From assembly GCA_946482165.1 (NCBI GenBank), contig CAMLQS010000063.1:1-18454 (forward strand): 18,454 bases of DNA. Direction: 5' to 3'. How positions within the stretch are numbered: the first letter of the stretch is position 1; each line of letters opens with the position of its first letter. Source of the stretch: an uncultured Verrucomicrobiota bacterium. GTDB taxonomy: Bacteria > Verrucomicrobiota > Verrucomicrobiae > Opitutales > Opitutaceae. The notes beneath the pieces were generated by a model. The model was not told the origin of the DNA, searched no databases, and saw only the letters and a program-made list of their open reading frames with translations. Below are positions 13,201 to 18,454 of this stretch, in pieces. The position numbers and the translations under genes are program-made.

Positions 13201-16194
13201 ATGCGGGTGCCGCGAGCTTGGTTTCTCCTGTGGCTTTGGATCTGCCTGCCGGGTTCGCTCCGGGCCGAGGCGATCCCATGGGCGGAGATTCCCGTGTCCA
13301 AAGATTATCTCGTTCGGACCTGGGATATAGACGCCGGCCTGCCGCACAATCGAGTCCTGAGTGTCGCGCAGACTCCCGACGGCTACCTTTGGATCGCGAC
13401 GGCCAACGGACTCGCGCGTTTCGACGGAGCGCGATTCACGCCGTTTTGGGCGCACATCTCCGCGACCGAGGAACGGGATCATGCTTATGCGGTCTTTGTC
13501 GCCCGGGACGGCGCGCTTTGGGTCGGCTCGATCATGGGCGGCGTCGGGAGATGGGCGGACGGGCGCTGGGAGCTCGTCGTGCCGGAGTCGCCGGGCGGGC
13601 AGGGGGTCAACGCGTTCGCGGAAGATGCCGAGGGCGTGGTGTGGTTCGGCGTCGAGGGGGAGCCGCGGGTCGGGCGTTGGAGTGGCGGGCGGCTCTCCTG
13701 GTTTTCGGATCAGGATGGTCTCGCCACGGGACGTCGCCTCGCCAACCGGACCGCGGTGACCGCGTCGAAGACGGGCCGCCTTTGGTTTTCCAATTCGGAC
13801 GCCTGCGGCTGGTTCAATGGCCGAGGCTTCACGCTGGTCGACCCCGAGGGGGGGCCCTATGTGCACCTCGCGGCGGCCGCGGATGGCGGCATGTGGGCGA
13901 TTCGTGACAAGTCATTGGTCCGCTACCATGCCGACGGGCGCAAGGAGATCGTCGAGGCGGATCTGGGGACCGTGTCCGTGAACGTGTTGCTCGAGGACTC
14001 TTCGGGCTCGCTGTGGCTTGGCTCGAACAACGCGGGCCTGATCCGCTACCGGGCCGGAAAGTTTTCCCGGATCGCGGTGGAGAGCGCCATCACGGCCTTG
14101 TTCGAGGACGACGAGGGTGCGCTCTGGGCCGGCACCATTGCAGGCGGGGCGGTGTCCCTGCGTCCGCGGCACCTCCACTTGCGGAGTCTGGACGACGGGT
14201 TGCCCAACGCCGACACGTATTCGGTTTGCGAGGATGGAGAGGGGAGGCTTTGGCTCTCGGGGCGGAGCCGGATGCTGGTGCGCGGCGACGACGCCCGGAA
14301 TCGTTCCTTTTCGCCGATACCGGGCTGGGGCGACGATTGGGCGGCGGTCATGACCGTCGCGCCGGCCGCGGATGGTGGAGTCTGGCTGGGCACGCTGGGC
14401 GGGCTTATCCACTGGCGAAACGGCGAGTTTCGGCGCGAGACCATTCAGGAGCCGCTCACCGCGCTGCTGACGGACCGGGCGGGGGATCTGTGGATAGCGA
14501 GCACCGGCGGCGCCCTTTTACTCCGGCAAGGAGGGGAGTATCGCCCCGTCGAGGCGCCGGAGGCGGGCGCACGGCTCATCGCCTTGGCGGAGGACGGAGC
14601 GGGCCGGATCTGGGCCGGGGGCGCTGACGGGCGCGTTTTTGTGCGTGAAGAGGGGCGGTTTCGGCCGGTCGAGCTGCCTGGCGCGAGGGCGGGCGATTCG
14701 ATCCGCTTCATCGTTTCGGACGGGGCGGATACCGTTTGGATCGGGGTCTATCGGCGCGGGCTCTACCGCTGGCGGTCTGGGAGCGTTTCCCGGCTGCCGG
14801 AGGACGCGGGTCTGCCGATCCGAGACCTGCGCATGATCGCGCGCGGCGATTTCGACGACTTCTGGGTTAGCACCGCAGGCGGGCTGTTTCAGGTGACGGC
14901 CGGCGTGTTGGACGCGGTGTTGGAGGGGCGCGCCGCCAAGATGCCGGTGCGCGGCTATGGGCGTCAGGACGGCCTGCCGAGCGCCGAGTTCGCGCTGGGC
15001 TTTCGCGGGGCCGCGACGCGCACTCGAGACGGTCATTTGTGGCTCGCGAGCGCGCGCGGAGTGGTGGACATCGATCTGCCGGCGATGGTCGAGAAGCCTG
15101 TGGCCCGCCAAGTCCTGGTCGAGGATGTCTGGAGCGGGGGGGCGTTGATCTCGCGGGGGCCCGCGGCGAGGGTGCTGGAACTGCCCCCGCGGGCGGCGCG
15201 CCTGCGGATAAATTTTACCCTGCCTCAGGCGGGAAAGGCGGAGCGGTTGCGTTTCCGGTATCGTCTTCTCGGCGGCGGAGATGACGGCTGGGTGGAAAAC
15301 GGCGGACTTCGGTGGGCGGCGTTTTCACATTTGTCCGCCGGGGCTTATCGCTTCGAGGTCGTCGCGGGGATGGACGACGGGACTTGGCTGCCGACGAGCG
15401 CGGCGGTGAATTTTACGGTGCGGGCGAGATGGTGGGAGACCCCCGCCGCGAAGGCCGGCGCGATTCTGGCCGTGATCGGGGCCGTGGCCTGGCTGGTGCG
15501 CGGGATCGTGCTCCTGCGTGTCCGCTCCCGGATTCGCCGCTTGCGGCAAGCGCACGAAGTGGAGCGGGAGCGGGCGCGCATCGCACGCGACATGCACGAC
15601 GAGCTGGGAGCGAACCTGACCCAGATAAACATGGTCAGCCGCCTCGCCTGCATGGAGCCGCCGGAGGCGGCGCGGGGGCATCTGGAGGAGATCGCAGCCA
15701 TCGCGCGCCGAACGGTGGATTCGCTCGACGAGATCGTGTGGGCCGTGAATCCGCATTACGATACGCTCGCGGCCTTGATCGAGTATCTGGGGATGTATGC
15801 GGCCGCGTTCCTGGCTTCGGCGCGCATAGCCTGCGAGACGGATCTCCCGCAGGATTTGCCGAGCTGCCCGCTTTCGGCGAACGTCCGCTATCACCTTTTT
15901 CTGGCCGTGAAAGAGGCGCTCAACAACGCCGCGAAACATTCCGGCGCCGGCGTGGTGCGCCTGAGTGCGACTTGGGATGGCCGGCGGGTGAGCGTGACGA
16001 TCTCGGACGACGGGCGCGGTTTCGATCCGGGCCCGGCCCGCGCGGGCTCCGAGGGCCTGAAGAATCTCCGCGAGCGCATGAAGGAGTTGCACGGCGAATG
16101 CCGGATCGAGAGCGGGGCGGGGGAGGGGACGCGGGTGGTTTTGGAGTTGCCGCTGCGGGCGGAGCGGTCCGCTTTGGCGTCCGCGTCAGAATGA
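13201..16194 (+). CDS. Sensor histidine kinase with periplasmic two-component-regulator propeller
   Basis: A 997-aa membrane kinase. A signal peptide ('AWFLLWLWICLPGSLRAEA') is followed by about 14 Reg_prop repeats of the pattern x-D-G-x-LW-(I/V/L)-G/A-T-x-x-G-(L/V)-x-R-(Y/F) between residues about 50 and 625, enough for two seven-bladed propellers. A Y_Y_Y domain (about 661-743) precedes one membrane helix (about 750-772). The cytoplasmic part has a HisKA_3 dimerisation domain with phospho-acceptor His799 in 'ARDMHDELGANLTQ' and a HATPase_c domain ('VKEALNNAAKHSGAG', 'DDGRGFDPG', 'GEGTRVVLELPL'). This layout senses extracellular ligands, often glycan fragments. It is a classical kinase, not a Bacteroides-style one-protein hybrid: its regulator is the next gene, joined by an ATGA overlap. 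ATG 13201 is the only start that yields a signal peptide. Confidence 0.92.
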   Translation: MRVPRAWFLLWLWICLPGSLRAEAIPWAEIPVSKDYLVRTWDIDAGLPHNRVLSVAQTPDGYLWIATANGLARFDGARFTPFWAHISATEERDHAYAVFVARDGALWVGSIMGGVGRWADGRWELVVPESPGGQGVNAFAEDAEGVVWFGVEGEPRVGRWSGGRLSWFSDQDGLATGRRLANRTAVTASKTGRLWFSNSDACGWFNGRGFTLVDPEGGPYVHLAAAADGGMWAIRDKSLVRYHADGRKEIVEADLGTVSVNVLLEDSSGSLWLGSNNAGLIRYRAGKFSRIAVESAITALFEDDEGALWAGTIAGGAVSLRPRHLHLRSLDDGLPNADTYSVCEDGEGRLWLSGRSRMLVRGDDARNRSFSPIPGWGDDWAAVMTVAPAADGGVWLGTLGGLIHWRNGEFRRETIQEPLTALLTDRAGDLWIASTGGALLLRQGGEYRPVEAPEAGARLIALAEDGAGRIWAGGADGRVFVREEGRFRPVELPGARAGDSIRFIVSDGADTVWIGVYRRGLYRWRSGSVSRLPEDAGLPIRDLRMIARGDFDDFWVSTAGGLFQVTAGVLDAVLEGRAAKMPVRGYGRQDGLPSAEFALGFRGAATRTRDGHLWLASARGVVDIDLPAMVEKPVARQVLVEDVWSGGALISRGPAARVLELPPRAARLRINFTLPQAGKAERLRFRYRLLGGGDDGWVENGGLRWAAFSHLSAGAYRFEVVAGMDDGTWLPTSAAVNFTVRARWWETPAAKAGAILAVIGAVAWLVRGIVLLRVRSRIRRLRQAHEVERERARIARDMHDELGANLTQINMVSRLACMEPPEAARGHLEEIAAIARRTVDSLDEIVWAVNPHYDTLAALIEYLGMYAAAFLASARIACETDLPQDLPSCPLSANVRYHLFLAVKEALNNAAKHSGAGVVRLSATWDGRRVSVTISDDGRGFDPGPARAGSEGLKNLRERMKELHGECRIESGAGEGTRVVLELPLRAERSALASASE

Positions 16195-16814
16195 TCCGGA
16201 TTTGCCTCGTCGAAGACCATCAAGCCACGCGCGAGACTTTGCTGAAGCTACTTCGGCTCGCGCCGGACATCGTCTGTCTCGGCGCCTACTCCAATGCGGA
16301 GGAGGCCGAGGAGGGAATCGCGAAGAGTGCGCCGGATGTCGTGCTGATGGACATCAACCTGCCCGGTCGCGGCGGCATCGAGACGGTTGCGCGGCTGAAG
16401 ACGGCGCATCCGGGCCTCGAGTGCATCATTCTGACAACCTACGAGGACACCGACCTGATCTTCGACGCCCTGCGCGCCGGCGCGAGCGGCTACCTGTTGA
16501 AACGCAGCGCTCCGGAGGAACTTATCCCCGCGATTCGGGACGTGCATCGCGGCGGCGCTCCGATGTCGATCAAGATCGCGCGGCGGGTGGTCTCGCACTT
16601 TCACCAGATCCGAGAGCCGGTGAACGAGGTGGAGATGCTCACCAAGCGAGAGAGCGAGATCCTGGAGAACCTCTCCCGCGGGCTTTCCTACAAGCAAATC
16701 GCCGACCAGCTGGGGCTCAGCCCTCATACGGTGAACAACCACCTTAGACGGATATACGAGAAACTCCATGTGCAGACGCGCACGGAGGCGGTGGTGAAAT
16801 TTTTGAAGAGGTGA
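16191..16814 (+). CDS. NarL/FixJ-family response regulator, partner of the propeller kinase
   Basis: A 207-aa regulator with a receiver domain (acidic Glu8-Asp9, phospho-acceptor Asp54 in 'VLMDINLPG', Thr82/Thr83, Lys104 in 'YLLKRSAPEE') and a C-terminal LuxR-type HTH ('LTKRESEILENLSRGLSYKQ', about 150-205). All receiver residues needed for phosphorylation are present. Its ATG overlaps the kinase stop (ATGA), implying translational coupling and a cognate pair. HisKA_3 kinases normally partner NarL-type regulators, which fits. Targets are unknown; nearby candidates are its own operon from 12006. Confidence 0.93.
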   Translation: MIRICLVEDHQATRETLLKLLRLAPDIVCLGAYSNAEEAEEGIAKSAPDVVLMDINLPGRGGIETVARLKTAHPGLECIILTTYEDTDLIFDALRAGASGYLLKRSAPEELIPAIRDVHRGGAPMSIKIARRVVSHFHQIREPVNEVEMLTKRESEILENLSRGLSYKQIADQLGLSPHTVNNHLRRIYEKLHVQTRTEAVVKFLKR

Positions 16815-16818
16815 GATG

Positions 16819-16840
16819 AAGTCCGCTCCGGGCGGGCTTT
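16819..16840 (+). terminator. Hairpin with short T-run after the response regulator
   Basis: AAGTCCGC pairs with GCGGGCTT (one G-T wobble) around a 5-base loop, followed by one further T, starting four bases after the regulator stop. It is the most terminator-like structure in the window and probably ends the operon 12006-16814, although the T-run is short. Confidence 0.55.
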
Positions 16841-16946
16841 ATGCCGTTTGGATACGGGCGCGTTGCCTCTGCCATGCCAGCCGACCAGACCGCGGCCCGA
16901 AGGCGCCGGGCTGACGCGCAGCCTGCAATGACAGGATCAAGTCATA

Positions 16947-16961
16947 CCGCGCGACGCGCGG
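16947..16961. repeat. 15-base palindrome CCGCGCG-A-CGCGCGG upstream of the LacI-type gene
   Basis: A perfect 7-bp dyad about a single central A lies 90 bases before the LacI-family start. LacI-family regulators often bind their own promoter, so autoregulation is possible. LacI sites are usually even palindromes with a central CG, which this is not. A TTTAAT at 16968-16973 could be a -10 element next to it, without a good -35. The rest of the gap 16841-17050 shows only a GCCGC/GCGGC dyad near 17007-17021. Confidence 0.3.
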
Positions 16962-17050
16962 ACGTGGTTTAATCGGGTTCAGCCAACCCCTCGTCGTTTC
17001 GTTCCCGCCGCACTACGCGGCTGGGCGGGCGCGGCGAATACCCCACCACA

Positions 17051-18175
17051 ATGGTCCAATTGCGTATAAGTCCCGTGGACGAGAAAGAGAACCAGTTGCC
17101 GAGCGACGACAAGCGGGTCACCATGCGCGACATCGCGGCGAAGCTCGGAGTTTCCCACGTCACGGTTTCCTATGCTTTGCGCGGCGTGCCCCGGGTGTCG
17201 CCGGCATTGAGGGAGCGCATCTGCGACGAGGCGAAAAAAATGGGCTACAAGCCGGATCCCATGCTGCAGGCGCTGAGCACCTATCGCAGAACCAGCCGGG
17301 AAACCCGCATACAATCGGCCTTGGCCTGGCTGTGCTGCTGGGATCCGCCGGAACTGATGCACACGCGCAAGGAGTTCCATGCCTATTGGCTGGGCGTGAA
17401 AAGCGTCGCGGAGAAGCACGGTTATCGTTTGGAGCGCCTGGCGCCGAGCGAGCGGCTTTCGGTCGGCCGCATCCAGCAGATCATGCAGGCTCGAAACATT
17501 CGCGGCGTGCTGATCCCGCCCCCCCAGAGCACCTTTTCCCAAGACCTGAGCGGGTTCGACTGGAGCAAGTTCGCAGTCGTGAAATTCGGGCACTCCTTCG
17601 ATACTTTACGCGTTAACCTTGTGACCAGCGCGCACACCTACAACGCCGCGCTGGCCATCCGGAAGATGACCGAGCGAGGCTATCGCCGGGTGGGCTTTGT
17701 GAGCAGCGAGTATTCGATTCGGCGCACTTTGTTTCTCAGCGGGGTGCTGCTGGCGCAGGCGGATCTTGCCGAGCGGAACCGCGTGCCCTTCCTGAGCCTG
17801 TCGGAGGCGGATGTGAAAAGTGGCGGCTCCGAGCGGTTGCGCGCGTGGATCGAGAAGGAAAAGCCGGATGCGATCCTGAGCAATTTGAGCGAAGTTCCGT
17901 CGATGGTTCGCGCGGCGGGCCACGACGTCCCCGGCGACATCGGCTTCGCGGCCTTGAGCGTCCACGACGGAAATGCCGACGCGGGCATCGACCAGAAGCC
18001 CTTCGAGATCGGCAAGGCGGCGTGCGAATCGGTCGTCTCGCTCATCCTGCACGGCGGCTGGGGCGCGCCCGAGGCGCCGCGCGAGGTGTTGATCGAGGGC
18101 GCCTGGGTGGACGGCTCAAGCCTGCCGCCAAAGGTGCCGATGGACGGGAGCGCCCAGGCGTCCTTATCCGGATAG
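17051..18175 (+). CDS. LacI-family transcriptional regulator
   Basis: A 374-aa regulator. The N-terminal LacI HTH is clear: 'VTMRDIAAKLGVSHVTVSYA' (about 23-42), then 'RVSPALRERICDEAKKMGYK' leading to the hinge and 'PDPML'. A periplasmic-binding-protein-like effector domain follows ('RGVLIPPPQS', 'FAVVKFGHSFD', 'MTERGYRRVGFVSS', 'KPDAILSN', 'DIGFAALSV', 'PFEIGKAACESVVSLI'). The first ~20 residues precede the HTH and are unusual for LacI; internal ATG 17123 would cut into the HTH, so ATG 17051 is kept. It is separated from the two-component operon by a terminator-like hairpin and converges with a GH95-like gene. A sugar or oligosaccharide effector is inferred from the family. Confidence 0.9.
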   Translation: MVQLRISPVDEKENQLPSDDKRVTMRDIAAKLGVSHVTVSYALRGVPRVSPALRERICDEAKKMGYKPDPMLQALSTYRRTSRETRIQSALAWLCCWDPPELMHTRKEFHAYWLGVKSVAEKHGYRLERLAPSERLSVGRIQQIMQARNIRGVLIPPPQSTFSQDLSGFDWSKFAVVKFGHSFDTLRVNLVTSAHTYNAALAIRKMTERGYRRVGFVSSEYSIRRTLFLSGVLLAQADLAERNRVPFLSLSEADVKSGGSERLRAWIEKEKPDAILSNLSEVPSMVRAAGHDVPGDIGFAALSVHDGNADAGIDQKPFEIGKAACESVVSLILHGGWGAPEAPREVLIEGAWVDGSSLPPKVPMDGSAQASLSG

Positions 18176-18201
18176 CCGTCAGCCGCCGCCCGGGTTTTTG
18201 C

Positions 18202-18229
18202 CGGCCGAAGCGAAAACGGGGCTCGGCCG
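18202..18229. terminator. Inverted repeat between convergent genes
   Basis: CGGCCGA and TCGGCCG form a perfect 7-bp stem with a 14-base loop containing GAAAAC. It lies between the LacI-type gene and the convergent glycosidase gene; a TTTTT at 18195-18199 on + and AAAA in the loop are nearby. It may terminate either transcript. The remaining gap 18230-18304 shows nothing further. Confidence 0.35.
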
Positions 18230-18304
18230 AATTCACGGATGGAGCCAAACGCGTTGTTCGCGGCGCAGTTGACCCGCTCGCCCCGCTTCCAAACCGCCAG
18301 GGCA

Positions 18305-18454
18305 TCAGTTCTGCGGAACGGGTCGAAGGTCGGAATCGAGCCGGAGCGGGCGGCCCTTCTCCACGACGATGGAAGCGGTCGTCCGCCCCGAGCGCACCAA
18401 GCAAGCGCCGCCGGCGGCGGATCGAAGCGTCGCGGTCCGCAGCTTGCCGTCCTT
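18305..18454 (-). CDS. C-terminal fragment of a GH95-like glycoside hydrolase (runs off the right edge)
   Basis: The last 49 codons and TGA stop of a gene on - whose body lies outside the window. The residues 'DGKLRTATLRSAAGGACLV' followed by 'RSG', 'ASIVVEKGRPLRLD' and a short tail match the closing beta-sandwich of GH95 (alpha-L-fucosidase/alpha-L-galactosidase) proteins, where 'WKDGKLxxAxIxS' and a final strand are typical. Related clans with the same closing sandwich are possible. The frame shows strong G/C third-position bias. If right, it is a catabolic glycosidase next to a LacI-type regulator, a common pairing. Confidence 0.6.
   Translation of the reverse strand, partial: KDGKLRTATLRSAAGGACLVRSGRTTASIVVEKGRPLRLDSDLRPVPQN

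Noticed and set aside
12778..13866. 362-codon - strand frame across the reductase-like and kinase genes
   Set aside because: It crosses two genes with strong codon bias on +; its composition is Pro/Arg-rich, with no motifs.
1..18454. CRISPR array, tRNA/rRNA genes, insertion sequences, phage genes
   Set aside because: I found no regularly spaced repeats, cloverleaf-like segments, transposase motifs or phage genes on either strand by eye.

Overview
The window looks like a chromosomal segment of a high-GC Verrucomicrobiota bacterium, most likely of the Opitutales/Opitutaceae type. This is inferred from the gene mix: an exosortase-associated EpsI protein, a DUF4838 protein, a periplasmic-propeller histidine kinase, a LacI regulator whose HTH is followed by an 'MGYKPDPML' stretch, and a GH95-like tail. 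No rRNA or taxonomic marker is present. None of the starts that can be placed has a clear Shine-Dalgarno sequence, which also points away from Proteobacteria and Firmicutes.

Left region (1-7639, all on +): a surface-glycan cluster. It encodes a NeuD/PglD-type sugar acetyltransferase, an EpsI/DUF3485 protein, a secreted DUF4838 protein, a DegT-type PLP aminotransferase (PglE-like), a small monotopic phosphoglycosyl transferase (PglC-like) and a membrane-bound nucleotide-sugar 4,6-dehydratase (PglF/CapD-like). The dehydratase, aminotransferase, acetyltransferase and PglC-type transferase together are the full enzyme set expected to make UDP-di-N-acetylbacillosamine (or a close diamino sugar) and load it on undecaprenyl phosphate. 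The acetyltransferase gene is separated from the other three by epsI and the DUF4838 gene.

Middle (7640-9866): two genes on - face the glycan cluster: an exported lactonase-type beta-propeller protein and, downstream of it, a metallo-beta-lactamase-fold hydrolase. A 70-base divergent gap separates them from the next gene on +.

Right region (9867-18454): an Uup-type ABC-F ATPase; a 291-base gap full of inverted repeats; a shortened tagaturonate-reductase-like protein that appears to have lost all three catalytic residues; a two-component pair (sensor kinase with about 14 Reg_prop blades, start/stop overlap with a NarL-type regulator) followed by a terminator-like hairpin; a LacI-family repressor; and, entering from the right edge on -, the C-terminus of a GH95-like glycosidase. 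The right side is visibly richer in G/C-ending codons than the left, with the change near the convergent junction at about 7640-7735. The right side reads as sugar sensing and catabolism, the left as export and decoration of cell-surface polymers.
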